Assembly: GCA_022652545.1 (NCBI GenBank)
Contig: JALCRM010000015.1
Location: 1-44,274 of the forward strand
Length of the DNA: 44,274 bases
Direction of reading: 5' to 3'
From: Lachnospiraceae bacterium
Lineage (GTDB): Bacteria > Bacillota > Clostridia > Lachnospirales > Lachnospiraceae
The position numbers and the translations under genes were made by a program. Each line of letters begins with the position of its first letter. Position 1 is the stretch's first letter. Shown piece after piece: positions 1 through 8,876 of the stretch. The notes under the pieces were generated by a model. The model ran no database searches and was not told the origin of the DNA. It saw nothing but the letters and a program-made list of their open reading frames with translations.

Positions 1-276
1 GAGTGCGTACACAGGTATTACCCGGACGTGGAAGTGAAGATCGAACACGCAAACAGCCTGGCGCAGTGCCGCACGGAACTGCTGCTGGCCAAGGCCGGCA
101 AGAAGAACGGCTGCCTCATCGAAGGAATGGGCTGCCCCGGCGGCTGCATCGCAGGCGCCGGAACCAACATTGCAATAGAAAAAGCGGCAGAGGAGCTGAA
201 GTCCTTCAGGGACAACGCCGACAGCGAGCTTCCTCCGTCCGACTACGTTGCAAAGAAAGGTATAACAGGAAAATGA
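1..276 (+). CDS. [FeFe]-hydrogenase large subunit, C-terminal fragment
   Basis: This is the 3' end of a gene that begins before the window; the frame is open from base 1 to the TGA at 274-276. The visible 91 residues contain [14 protein letters not shown], which matches the last H-cluster motif of [FeFe]-hydrogenases (Cys-x3-Cys inside a Gly-rich loop). In the family these two cysteines hold the [4Fe-4S] part of the H-cluster and bridge it to the di-iron site. The preceding [11 protein letters not shown] and the short tail resemble the monomeric group B enzymes of Clostridia (inference). Its stop overlaps the gltX start in an ATGA arrangement, so the two are probably cotranscribed. The catalytic core and ferredoxin domains lie outside the window, so activity cannot be judged. 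Confidence 0.8.
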   Translation, partial: ECVHRYYPDVEVKIEHANSLAQCRTELLLAKAGKKNGCLIEGMGCPGGCIAGAGTNIAIEKAAEELKSFRDNADSELPPSDYVAKKGITGK

Positions 277-1736
277 GCCAGAAGATCAGAACCAGATATG
301 CCCCCAGCCCGACGGGGAGAATGCACGTCGGCAACCTTCGCACCGCACTTTACGCCTACCTGATCGCCAAGCACGAGGACGGCGACTATATCCTGCGCAT
401 CGAAGACACGGACCGTGAACGTTACGTGGAAGGCGCAGAGGAGATCATCTACCGTACGCTGGCTGACACAGGCCTTGTCTATGACGAAGGCCCGGACAGG
501 GACGGCGGCGTCGGACCGTATGTACAGAGTGAGCGCGTATCGCAGGGCATCTACATGAAATACGCGAAGGAACTCATCGACCGCGGCGAAGCCTATTACT
601 GTTTCTGCACGCCTGAGCGCCTCGAGTCCTTAAAGCGCGTTGTGGAAGGCAAGGAGGTCAGTGTATATGACAAACACTGCCTGCACCTTTCCAAGGAAGA
701 AGTGGAGCGCAACCTCGCTTCCGGCATGCCTTATGTCATCCGGCAGAACAATCCTACAGAGGGCTCGACCACATTCCACGATGAACTGTACGGCGATGTG
801 ACCTTCGACAACAGCGAACTGGACGATATGATCCTCATCAAATCCGACGGCTACCCGACCTACAATTTTGCCAACGTCGTGGATGACCATCTGATGGGCA
901 TTACGCACGTTGTGCGCGGCAACGAGTATCTTTCCTCCTCGCCGAAGTACAACCGCCTGTATGAGGCTTTCGGCTGGGATGTACCGAAGTATATCCACTG
1001 CCCGCTGATCACGGACGAAGAGCACCACAAGCTCTCGAAGCGCAGCGGCCACTCCTCCTACGAGGATCTGATCGAGCAGGGATTCCTGCCCGAAGCCGTC
1101 GTCAATTTTGTCGCGCTTCTCGGCTGGTCCCCGGACAGCGACAGAGAGATCTTTTCCCTTGAAGATCTCGTAAAGGAATTTGACTATCACCGCATCGGCA
1201 AGAGTCCCGCAGTCTTCGATTACACCAAGCTGCGCTGGATGAACGGCGAATACATCAAAGCCATGGATGACGAGGTGTTCTGGCAGATGGCCGAGCCCTG
1301 GCTGCACAAGGCCCTGCACAGAGAGCTGGACCTGCGCAAAATAGCTTCCATGGTCAAGAGCCGCATAGAGATCCTGCCTGACATTCCGGACATGGTACGC
1401 TTTTTTGACGAACTGCCGGATTACGACACTGCCATGTACACACATAAGAAAATGAAGACGGATTCTGCCTCTTCGCTGGAAGTACTGGAGGAAGTGCTCC
1501 CGCTGTTCGAAGAGCAGGAGGATTACAGCAACGATGCACTTTACGCGATGCTGCAGGAATATATCGGCAGGAAAGGTGTCAAGAACGGCTATGTGTTCTG
1601 GCCGATCCGCACCGCCGTTTCCGGCATGCAGACCACACCGGCCGGCGCGACTGAGATCATGGAAGTGCTGGGCAGGGACGAATCCCTCACCCGCATACGC
1701 ACCGGCATCGAAAAACTGAAGGCAAGCCTGTCCTGA
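273..1736 (+). CDS. gltX: glutamyl-tRNA synthetase
   Basis: Class I aminoacyl-tRNA synthetase of 487 residues that charges tRNA-Glu (and often tRNA-Gln in Firmicutes that use GatCAB). The N-terminus has the HIGH-type motif in [19 protein letters not shown] and the KMSKS-type loop is HHKLSKRSG. Cysteines in YYCFC and a later KHCLH segment sit where the zinc-binding insert of GluRS lies. The frame continues open upstream, but ATG 273 is the natural start: it gives the normal N-terminus and overlaps the hydrogenase stop by 4 bases. The stop at 1734-1736 overlaps the likely start of the helicase gene. Length and motifs are normal; a non-discriminating specificity cannot be decided from sequence alone. 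Confidence 0.97.
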   Translation: MSQKIRTRYAPSPTGRMHVGNLRTALYAYLIAKHEDGDYILRIEDTDRERYVEGAEEIIYRTLADTGLVYDEGPDRDGGVGPYVQSERVSQGIYMKYAKELIDRGEAYYCFCTPERLESLKRVVEGKEVSVYDKHCLHLSKEEVERNLASGMPYVIRQNNPTEGSTTFHDELYGDVTFDNSELDDMILIKSDGYPTYNFANVVDDHLMGITHVVRGNEYLSSSPKYNRLYEAFGWDVPKYIHCPLITDEEHHKLSKRSGHSSYEDLIEQGFLPEAVVNFVALLGWSPDSDREIFSLEDLVKEFDYHRIGKSPAVFDYTKLRWMNGEYIKAMDDEVFWQMAEPWLHKALHRELDLRKIASMVKSRIEILPDIPDMVRFFDELPDYDTAMYTHKKMKTDSASSLEVLEEVLPLFEEQEDYSNDALYAMLQEYIGRKGVKNGYVFWPIRTAVSGMQTTPAGATEIMEVLGRDESLTRIRTGIEKLKASLS

Positions 1737-3814
1737 GTTCCTCCGGTTTTTCCCCGCTTTCCGCCCATGATCCGCCGCCCGATAAGCAGCGGCCGGCGCG
1801 CGGCAATCCATCCCAGAACCGCGCCATTGTCCGTGAAGGGTCCTGCCTTGTACTGGCAGGACCCGGAAGCGGCAAAACATTCGTCATCGTTGAACGTATC
1901 CGCCATCTCATCGAGATCCGTCATATTTCTCCTTCCTCCATTCTGGTCCTCACTTTCTCCCGGGCTGCAGCCGCCGAAATGTCCGGCCGGTTCCGCCGCC
2001 TGACCGCTGAACAGTATCCTGAAGTTTCCTTCGGCACCTTTCATTCCGTTTTTTATAATATTCTCCGTTCCTCCGACCCGGGCCCTCTCCGGATTCTGCG
2101 CGCCGAAGAAAGAAACGCGCTGATCCGGCACCTGCTTTCCGTATACGGCGGCAGCGGAAACCCGCAGCTCGGCAGTGCCTGCAGCGGCGGCAGTGACAGC
2201 GGCGGCCGCGAAAAGCCCCTGTGCGGGGACGCGGACGGATCCTTATTCGAAGCGGCTTCCGACGGCATCGCGGCAATGCGCACCGACGGACAGCGCCTGA
2301 AGATCCGTTCTCTGGCCGGCCGTTTTCCGCGCCCTGACGCGCTGGAACAGATGTGCCGCGCCTACGAAGCCTTCCTGGCTGAAAACGGCCTCGTCGATTT
2401 CGACGGCATGATCCTGCGCTGCCGCAGTCTGCTTGCTGAGGATCCGGCCATACGCAGACACTGGCAGTCGCGTTTCCGCCATATCCTGGTCGATGAATTC
2501 CAGGATATCAACGCCTCCCAGTACGATGTCCTGAAGCTGCTTTCCGGCTGCGCGGAAGCTTCCTGCACCGGGGACAGCTGCCGCCCGGCTGTTTCCGGGC
2601 TGTCACATTCGGATACAGGCATCCGCCTGGCCGTTTCCGGGCCGGCGGAGGTCTTCGCCGTAGGAGATGACGACCAGTCCGTTTACGGTTTCCGCGGCTC
2701 CGATCCGGCGCTGATGCAGTCCCTGCTCCGCGATCTTCCGCAGTGCGAAAAGCTCTCTCTCGAGGTCAATTACCGCTGCAGTGCGGAGATCGTAAGGTCT
2801 TCGCAGGCGCTGATCTCGGAAAACCGGGACCGCTTTGTCAAGAAAGTCATCGCCGCCCACCCCGGCGGCAGCGCGCCTTCGATCCTTTCTTTCGAAAGCG
2901 CTCAGGAAGAATATGCGCAGATCTGCCGCGATCTGTCCGTACTGTACGGCGCGGAAGCGGACCACACCGCCGTGATCTTCAGGGCGCACTCTCAGTCCTA
3001 TGCTTTCCTGGCGGAGCTGGAAAAACACGGCATCCCCGTCTTCGGAAATTTACGGTGCGAAAACAGCGAGCGCACGGAACTTTTCCGGGATCTTCTCAGT
3101 TACTATGTCTTCGCTTCGGAAGAGGATACCCGCACAAAAGGCCAAAGGAGCGATCTCTACCGCATCATGAATCTGCCGCAGCGCTACATTTCACGGGATG
3201 CGGCCAAAGAGGAGACGGTATCCTGCGCGGACCTCTGCCGCTACTACAGGAACAGTCCCGTGATGTGCCGGACAGTCCGCGCGCTGCACGCGGATCTGCA
3301 GTGCCTGCTGAAACTCAGGCCGGCGCTTTCCCTGCGCTACCTGCGCCTCAGTATGGGCCTGCAGTCCGCCCTTTGCGCCGGTAAGAAACCGGTCTCCGTA
3401 AAGCGGACCGAACAGAGCTTTGCAGAAGCAGAGAAAGCGGCCGCCGGTATGTCCGGACCGGCGGAGCTGATGCGCTGGCTCGGGGAAGCGCTGGCCGATG
3501 ACGGGAATGAAAAGAAGCGTGGAGGCGGGACGGTCGGGCGCAGCAGCAGCGGTGTCCGCGTGCTTACCATGCACGCCTCCAAGGGCCTGGAATTCGACCG
3601 CGTCTACATTCCCGACCTCAACGACGGCATACTGCCAGGGCGCCGTTTTCGCGACGCCGGAGGGATCGAAGAGGAGCGCCGGCTCCTGTATGTTGCCATG
3701 ACGAGAGCGAGAGAGAAACTGACCCTGCTATGGGTTTCCGGCACCAGGGAAAACCCCGGCACGCCCTCCCGTTTTCTGCGCCCTTTCGGCATCCGTCCGG
3801 AGACCCGGGAGTAA
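1733..3814 (+). CDS. UvrD/Rep/PcrA-type superfamily 1 DNA helicase, unusual start
   Basis: ATP-driven 3'-5' DNA helicase of the UvrD family. Motifs in order: NPSQNRAIV (Q-motif region) and [11 protein letters not shown] (Walker A, about 1850-1885), [11 protein letters not shown] (Walker B), [16 protein letters not shown] (motif III), LEVNYRC (IV), [22 protein letters not shown] (V, shortened here to its core HASKGLEFD) and [10 protein letters not shown] (VI). The first ATG in frame is at 1979, after Walker A, so it cannot be the true start. Between the in-frame stop at 1652-1654 and 1979 there is no ATG, GTG or TTG. CTG at 1733, overlapping the gltX stop with AAGG about 10 bases upstream, is the best candidate and gives 693 residues, near the family norm. 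A sequencing error or frameshift is the alternative. The C-terminal auxiliary tail is short. Confidence 0.85.
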   Translation: MSSSGFSPLSAHDPPPDKQRPARGNPSQNRAIVREGSCLVLAGPGSGKTFVIVERIRHLIEIRHISPSSILVLTFSRAAAAEMSGRFRRLTAEQYPEVSFGTFHSVFYNILRSSDPGPLRILRAEERNALIRHLLSVYGGSGNPQLGSACSGGSDSGGREKPLCGDADGSLFEAASDGIAAMRTDGQRLKIRSLAGRFPRPDALEQMCRAYEAFLAENGLVDFDGMILRCRSLLAEDPAIRRHWQSRFRHILVDEFQDINASQYDVLKLLSGCAEASCTGDSCRPAVSGLSHSDTGIRLAVSGPAEVFAVGDDDQSVYGFRGSDPALMQSLLRDLPQCEKLSLEVNYRCSAEIVRSSQALISENRDRFVKKVIAAHPGGSAPSILSFESAQEEYAQICRDLSVLYGAEADHTAVIFRAHSQSYAFLAELEKHGIPVFGNLRCENSERTELFRDLLSYYVFASEEDTRTKGQRSDLYRIMNLPQRYISRDAAKEETVSCADLCRYYRNSPVMCRTVRALHADLQCLLKLRPALSLRYLRLSMGLQSALCAGKKPVSVKRTEQSFAEAEKAAAGMSGPAELMRWLGEALADDGNEKKRGGGTVGRSSSGVRVLTMHASKGLEFDRVYIPDLNDGILPGRRFRDAGGIEEERRLLYVAMTRAREKLTLLWVSGTRENPGTPSRFLRPFGIRPETRE

Positions 3815-3871
3815 GGGCGGAAAGAATGCGGTGCCCTGACGGCTGTTGTCTGAAACGCAGGCTCTGCGCCG

Positions 3872-3900
3872 TTGTGAAAGGTTTTCGACTGTGTTAAGAT
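3872..3900 (+). promoter_or_regulatory. sigma-A-type promoter for the glgX-like operon
   Basis: TTGTGA (3872-3877) and TAAGAT (3895-3900) are separated by 17 bases, in the gap between the helicase gene and the GlgX-like gene. Transcription would start near 3907, just before the ribosome site AGGAG at 3937-3941. Confidence 0.55.
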
Positions 3901-3947
3901 AAAAACAATTGCGAAATGAAATAATGAATTCGCCTGTAGGAGCACAG

Positions 3948-6095
3948 ATGCAGAACCGTCAGGAGATTTCTGAGAAAACTGATTCAATCGAACGGGCACT
4001 TCCGGATACACTTCCGAAGATCATGCCGGCACATGCGATCACACCGGGCGCAGTGATCACCGAAAACGGGATCGTTTTTGCGGCAGTGCTGCGGACAGCC
4101 TTTCCCGGACAGGAATGCGGCCTTATCCTTTTCGGGGCAGTACCGCGGAAAGACACCGGTGCTTCTTCCGCCGGCGCCGCTGTTTGCGGAGACCTGCGCA
4201 TTACGTTCAGCGACAGCGACAGGATCGGCTCGCTGTATTCCGTGCTTGTCAAAGGCACGCTCTGCAAGGAGCCGGGCAATCTGGCATACTGTTATTTCAT
4301 CGGCGACCAGCTGCTCAACGACCCCTATGCCAGGCGGCTCACGACCGTTAAGTCGGAACGCGGCAAACAGTACACCGTCAGCGCACTTACGGAGATCGAC
4401 GCAGCCGTGCGGATCACACCGCTGCGCGGCCGCTACCGCTGGCAGGACAGGCTGTTTTACCTGATCAATGTACGCGGCTTCACAAAGTCACGTACCTGTG
4501 CCGTTGCACCCGAAAAAAGAGGCACCTTTGCCGGCGCTGTCGAAATGATCCCCTATATCCGCAGCCTGGGTGTCACCACGGTCGAACTGATGCCGGTCTA
4601 TGAGCTCTGCCCGGTGAAGGAGAACGGCACGCGTTACCTGTGCAGTTCCTATTCGATCGACCGCGGTCCTGAAAAAGGCATCCCGCAGTCTCTGTCCGAA
4701 GAACTGAAGATCGCGGCAAAGCCGAATCTCTGGGGCTTCGGAGAAGGCTATTACTATGCCCCCAAATCCGTGCTGGCCGTGAATGGAGCACATCCGGAAA
4801 AAGAATTTCTGGAAATGGTCGAAGCATTCCATGCCGCATGCCTCGAGATCGTGCTGCAGCTTTATTTCCCCGACAGCGTGGCCCCGAGCGTCATCTGCGA
4901 CACCGTGCGTTTTTACGTCACCACCTGCGGGGTCGACGGCGTGCACCTCATGGGCAACAATGTACCTCTCGTACAGCTTGCCAAGGATCCCGTCATCAGC
5001 GACAGCCTGCTGTTTTATTACTCGTTCCCGTACGACCGCCTGAAGACGGACGCGATCCCGGACTATGTCCTGGCGGCTTCGTATCCTCCGGATGCAGGCC
5101 CCGTGCGTGCCAAAACAGGGAATCTGCCGGAATTTTCCAATCTTTCGGATTATAACGACACCTTTATGTATCTGCTGCGCCGTTTTGTGAAGGGCGACGA
5201 CGGTGCGCTGAAGGACTTTGTACGGAAATTTCTCGAAGTGCCCTCAGGACACGGAGCAGTGCACTATGCAGCTGACTACAGCGGATTTACGCTGAATGAC
5301 CTGGTATCGTACAGCCGCAAACACAACGAAGCAAACGGAGAGGACAACCGCGACGGCAACGATGACAACGCCAGCTGGAACTGCGGCGTGGAAGGCAGGT
5401 GCCGCAAAAAAGAGATCATGGCACTGCGCAGAAGACAGATGCGCAACTTCCTCACGCTCCTCATGCTCGCGGAAGGCACGCCCATGCTGCACGCCGGCGA
5501 CGAATGCGGCAACTCGCAGGGTGGCAACAACAATCCCTACTGCCAGGACAACGATACCGGCTGGAATGACTGGAAAGAACGCTCCGACAGCGAAATGCTG
5601 CGCAGCTTTGCCAAACACCTCTCGGTGTTCCGGCAGGAGCACGCGGTCTTCCGCAGTACACACGAATTCCGCTACACCGACTACCGCTCCCTGGGCTGGC
5701 CGGACGTATCGTTCCACGGCAGAGAGCCATGGAAAATCGATTTTTCGGGATACAGCCACTCCGTCGGCATCCTTTACTGCGAAGACTACGCAGCGCCGGT
5801 GACAGTGACCTCCGGAACGAATAAGCGGCACCTCCTTTATCTGGCCGTCAATATGTACTGGCAGGAGATCGGTTTTGGCCTGCCCAAGCTCCCGGAGGGC
5901 CAGACGTGGTACCGGATCGCGGACACTGCCCTGGAGGATCCTTTCCAGACAGACGGCAACGCTGTCGCCGATCCGACGGCTTTCACCGCCGGCCCGCGCT
6001 CGATCGTCATTCTCGTAAACGGCGCAGCACCGGAAGTACCGGCGCCCGATGCCGGAAAAACCGCGGCAAAGGCAGGCAAAGACAAAAATGTCTGA
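3948..6095 (+). CDS. GlgX/isoamylase-like GH13 protein lacking catalytic residues (probable pseudoenzyme)
   Basis: The 715-residue protein has the architecture of GlgX-type glycogen debranching enzymes: an N-terminal CBM48-like part, a long GH13 barrel and a C-terminal beta domain. The late signature KHNEANGEDNRDG, then SWNCGVEG, AGDECG and NPYCQDN is unmistakably GlgX. All four GH13 catalytic regions are changed. The region II nucleophile DGFRFD reads D330-G-V-H-L-M335; the region III acid (AEPWD in GlgX) reads S359-F-P-Y-D; region IV HDGFTL reads Y444-S445-GFTL; and region I D..FNH reads Q304..F-P-D. It is therefore likely inactive and may bind glucan or regulate (inference). ATG 3948 is chosen because AGGAG lies 5 bases upstream; ATG 3924 and TTG 3909 are in frame but lack a site. 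It overlaps the next gene by 8 bases. Confidence 0.85.
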   Translation: MQNRQEISEKTDSIERALPDTLPKIMPAHAITPGAVITENGIVFAAVLRTAFPGQECGLILFGAVPRKDTGASSAGAAVCGDLRITFSDSDRIGSLYSVLVKGTLCKEPGNLAYCYFIGDQLLNDPYARRLTTVKSERGKQYTVSALTEIDAAVRITPLRGRYRWQDRLFYLINVRGFTKSRTCAVAPEKRGTFAGAVEMIPYIRSLGVTTVELMPVYELCPVKENGTRYLCSSYSIDRGPEKGIPQSLSEELKIAAKPNLWGFGEGYYYAPKSVLAVNGAHPEKEFLEMVEAFHAACLEIVLQLYFPDSVAPSVICDTVRFYVTTCGVDGVHLMGNNVPLVQLAKDPVISDSLLFYYSFPYDRLKTDAIPDYVLAASYPPDAGPVRAKTGNLPEFSNLSDYNDTFMYLLRRFVKGDDGALKDFVRKFLEVPSGHGAVHYAADYSGFTLNDLVSYSRKHNEANGEDNRDGNDDNASWNCGVEGRCRKKEIMALRRRQMRNFLTLLMLAEGTPMLHAGDECGNSQGGNNNPYCQDNDTGWNDWKERSDSEMLRSFAKHLSVFRQEHAVFRSTHEFRYTDYRSLGWPDVSFHGREPWKIDFSGYSHSVGILYCEDYAAPVTVTSGTNKRHLLYLAVNMYWQEIGFGLPKLPEGQTWYRIADTALEDPFQTDGNAVADPTAFTAGPRSIVILVNGAAPEVPAPDAGKTAAKAGKDKNV

Positions 6096-6720
6096 GAACT
6101 CATGTTTTTACGGATCGCACGTGCCGCAGCCGATCACACCGGCCAAGGCGGCCGCTCATTTTGCGACCATCACCCGGCACCGCCTCATCGTGCGGAAACT
6201 CTGCTTTGAATGCGGCCTTTACCGGCAGGGCATGCTGCATGATCTCTCCAAATACTCGCCCGAGGAATTTCTCGTGGGCGCCCGCTATTTCAGCGGCAGT
6301 GAAAGTCCGAACAACGAAGAGCGGCGCGTCCGCGGCTATTCTTCCTCGTGGCTCCACCACAAAGGGCGCAACAAACATCACTACGAATACTGGCTGGATT
6401 ATTCCGTGCGGATGATCCCGGGCGGCTACCGTCCCGTCAGGATGCCGGGCTGCTATGTCGCAGAGATGTTCTGCGACCGCGTCGCAGCCTCGAAGATCTA
6501 CCGCGGCGAAAAATACAGGGACAGCGATCCGCTCCGTTATTATCTGGGCAGCACCACTGCAAGGTTTCTGCACCCGGACACGGCCGCGCTCCTGGAAAAA
6601 CTGCTGCGCATGCTGGCGGAAAAGGGAGAGGAAACGACCTGCGGTTATATCCGCACGCACATGCATAAACACACTTTGGAACAGGAGCTGCACAGCTGCG
6701 GGCTGTTTTGCAATGGATGA
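6088..6720 (+). CDS. DUF5662-like protein of unknown function
   Basis: A 210-residue soluble protein resembling the DUF5662 family (recognised from memory of the pattern, not searched). The N-terminal half is rich in possible metal ligands: HFATITRHR, GMLHDLSKYSPEEF and HHKGRNKHHYEYW. The HD followed by further His residues recalls HD-domain metallo-hydrolases, but this is inference. No signal peptide or membrane helix is visible. ATG 6088 sits in ATGTCTGA, overlapping the stop of the GlgX-like gene by 8 bases, and the downstream gene begins in the same way, so the three are probably translationally coupled. Function is not known. Confidence 0.8.
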   Translation: MSENSCFYGSHVPQPITPAKAAAHFATITRHRLIVRKLCFECGLYRQGMLHDLSKYSPEEFLVGARYFSGSESPNNEERRVRGYSSSWLHHKGRNKHHYEYWLDYSVRMIPGGYRPVRMPGCYVAEMFCDRVAASKIYRGEKYRDSDPLRYYLGSTTARFLHPDTAALLEKLLRMLAEKGEETTCGYIRTHMHKHTLEQELHSCGLFCNG

Positions 6721-7456
6721 ACGAAGGTTTGAAGCCGCAAGGGCAAAATCGCTTGTACTGGAAGACCGCGTACGCCACGGCATCGGCATGCAGAAGGAAA
6801 AAACGCTGCATGCTGTCCTGAAGGACTATTTCGATCCCGATGAGGACCATCAGGAGATCCCCATCACCGGCGCATACATAGCCGATATCTGGAACGGCAG
6901 CGAGATCATAGAGATCCAGAACGGAAATTTCTGCAAGATCCGGGGCAAACTCACTGCCTTTCTCAAGACATACAGGGTGCGTCTCGTCTATCCTCTGCCG
7001 GCTGAAAAATACGTCACCTGGGTAGACCCTGAAACAGGGCAGCTGGGGAAACGCAGCAAGTCGCCGAAACACGGCAGTTTCTACGATGCTTTCCGTGAGC
7101 TGTACCGGATCAGGCCTTTCCTGAAGGATCCGAACCTGACGGTGCATCTGCTGCTCGTCGACATGGAAGAGTACCGGCTGCAGGACGGATGGAGCCGCGA
7201 CAGGAAGCACGGATCGCACCGTTTTGACAGGATCCCCACTCGTCTGTCCGGCGAACTGATCCTCGATTCTCCGCGCGACTATCTGGCGTTCGTTCCCATC
7301 GACCTTAAGGAACCGTTCACCGCTAAGGAATTTGCCGCAAAGGCCGGTGTCCGCGCAGGCAGTTTCTCGGCAGTCCCGCTTATTCTCACAGACCTCGGAG
7401 TGATCGAGCGGGTCGGTAAAAAAGGCAACAGCTATCTTTACAGATGCAGTATGTGA
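6713..7456 (+). CDS. unknown protein with PD-(D/E)XK-like nuclease pattern and C-terminal helix-turn-helix-like region
   Basis: A 247-residue protein I do not recognise by name. The first third shows E29 in a helix, then D58 in GAYIADIW and E67-I-Q69 in EIIEIQNGNF. An early Glu, then Asp, then Glu-x-Lys/Gln about nine residues on is the core pattern of PD-(D/E)XK endonuclease folds; the E-x-Q variant occurs in CoiA-like nucleases. The last 50 residues (FTAKEFAAKAGVRAGSFSAV through IERVGKKGNSYLYR) look like a winged helix. So it may be a DNA-binding nuclease-fold protein (inference). Start ATG 6713 in ATGGATGA overlaps the DUF5662 gene by 8 bases. A short hairpin follows the stop. Confidence 0.7.
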   Translation: MDERRFEAARAKSLVLEDRVRHGIGMQKEKTLHAVLKDYFDPDEDHQEIPITGAYIADIWNGSEIIEIQNGNFCKIRGKLTAFLKTYRVRLVYPLPAEKYVTWVDPETGQLGKRSKSPKHGSFYDAFRELYRIRPFLKDPNLTVHLLLVDMEEYRLQDGWSRDRKHGSHRFDRIPTRLSGELILDSPRDYLAFVPIDLKEPFTAKEFAAKAGVRAGSFSAVPLILTDLGVIERVGKKGNSYLYRCSM

Positions 7457-7470
7457 ATCATTTTGCCGGA

Positions 7471-7486
7471 CGGTCTGAAAAGACCG
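7471..7486 (+). other. small stem-loop between the nuclease-like gene and pepT
   Basis: CGGTCT and AGACCG pair perfectly around a GAAA tetraloop. There is no T-tract after it, so it is a poor terminator; it could be an RNA-stabilising or processing hairpin at the 3' end of the glgX-like operon. Confidence 0.4.
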
Positions 7487-7519
7487 CTCCCGCATCCTGT
7501 TTGTAAACGGAGGGAAACA

Positions 7520-8872
7520 ATGAACGAATACACGGATATCGGAGAACGTTTCATGGCTTATGCCGCGGTCACGACACAGTCCGAGGAGGGGCATACCGAC
7601 ACGCCGTCGACGGCCTGCCAGCGGGATCTTGCAGCACTCCTTGCAAAAGAGCTTGCGCAGATGGGTGCTTCGGACGTCAGCTACGATGAAGAGCACTGTT
7701 ACGTCTACGCCACGGTGCCTTCCAATCTGCCGCTCGATGCGGAAGCGGAAAAGAAGCTGGCTGCGCGCTCTGACCGCATGTCGCGCAGACGCGAAAACCT
7801 GGCTCCGGTCATCGGTCTCATGGCTCATATGGACACGTCCTCCGCAGTGGCCGGTAAAAAGGTCATTCCCCGCAGGATCGCAGCCTACGACGGCAGCAGC
7901 ATCGTCCTGAATGAAAAGCTCGGCATCGTCCTTTCCCCGAAAGAATACCCTTCGCTGAAGAAGCACATCGGAAGCGATCTGATCGTTGCCGACGGCACCA
8001 GCGTGCTGGGCGGCGATGACAAGGCCGGCGTTGCGGAGATCATGGAGGTTTTTGCTTTCTACCTTTCGCATCCGGAATATGCGCACGGCACCATACGCTG
8101 CTGTTTTACCCCCGACGAAGAAGTCGGCAACGGCCCGGAAAACATCGATCTGTCGCGTTTTGCCTGCGATTACGCCTATACGGCGGACGGCGGGGATCTC
8201 GGCCAGATCGAATATGAGAACTTCAATGCGGCTTCCGCAGACATCACTATAAACGGTATCAGTACGCATCCCGGCGACGCAAAGGGCTGCATGCGCAATG
8301 CGATCCTCGTCGCCGCCGAACTGATCGATATGTTTCCGAAGACCGAAACGCCTTTCTGCACTTCCGGGAGGGAAGGGTTCTACCACGTTGAGCAGATCTC
8401 CGGGACGACTGACCGGGTCACACTCGAATATCTTCTGCGCGACCATGACAGAACGCGCTTCGAAGAGAGGAAAAACATCGTGCGCCGGATCACAGATACG
8501 ATCAACGCGGAATATGCAGCCGGCGCGGGGCAGAACGGCGCGGCCTCGAAGACGCCCGCGGTAGAGCTTGTTTTGAAGGATTCCTACTACAATATGCGGG
8601 AGAAGATCGAGCCGCACATGCACCTCATCGAAAACGCAGAGAAAGCCCTGCTCGCTGTCGGTGTCACGCCCGACATCAAACCGATCCGCGGCGGCACCGA
8701 CGGCTGCAGGCTGTCCTTTATGGGCATTCCCTGTCCGAATCTCGGCACGGGTGCCTACAATTTTCATTCCCGCTACGAGTATGTATCCGTCAGCGAGATG
8801 AAGAAGGGCGTGGAAGTCCTGAAACGGATCATCAATCTCTACGCCCCTTACGAACTGGATCCGGAGAAGTGA
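7520..8872 (+). CDS. pepT: peptidase T (tripeptide aminopeptidase, M20B)
   Basis: Di-zinc aminopeptidase that removes the N-terminal residue of tripeptides in the cytoplasm. Visible motifs: GLMAHMDTS (first zinc His and the Asp), DGTSVLGGDDKAG (bridging Asp), FTPDEEVGNG (catalytic Glu and zinc Glu), YTADGG, PIRGGTDG and a late NFHSRYEYVSV with the last zinc His. At 450 residues it is about 40 longer than typical PepT. The extra lies mainly in a charged insert before HMDTS (LPLDAEAEKKL to RRRENL) and in an Ala/Gly-rich insert near 8510-8560. ATG 7520 has GGAGG 6 bases upstream; the TTG at 7463 is in frame but lacks a site. The stop is 4 bases before miaB. Confidence 0.95.
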   Translation: MNEYTDIGERFMAYAAVTTQSEEGHTDTPSTACQRDLAALLAKELAQMGASDVSYDEEHCYVYATVPSNLPLDAEAEKKLAARSDRMSRRRENLAPVIGLMAHMDTSSAVAGKKVIPRRIAAYDGSSIVLNEKLGIVLSPKEYPSLKKHIGSDLIVADGTSVLGGDDKAGVAEIMEVFAFYLSHPEYAHGTIRCCFTPDEEVGNGPENIDLSRFACDYAYTADGGDLGQIEYENFNAASADITINGISTHPGDAKGCMRNAILVAAELIDMFPKTETPFCTSGREGFYHVEQISGTTDRVTLEYLLRDHDRTRFEERKNIVRRITDTINAEYAAGAGQNGAASKTPAVELVLKDSYYNMREKIEPHMHLIENAEKALLAVGVTPDIKPIRGGTDGCRLSFMGIPCPNLGTGAYNFHSRYEYVSVSEMKKGVEVLKRIINLYAPYELDPEK

Positions 8873-8876
8873 ACAG

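Noticed and set aside
630..1880. 416-residue open frame antisense to gltX
   Set aside because: Mirror of a strongly conserved gene; nothing recognisable in the translation.
1979..3814. ATG 1979 as the start of the helicase
   Set aside because: It would remove Walker A, which is encoded just upstream in the same frame with full conservation.
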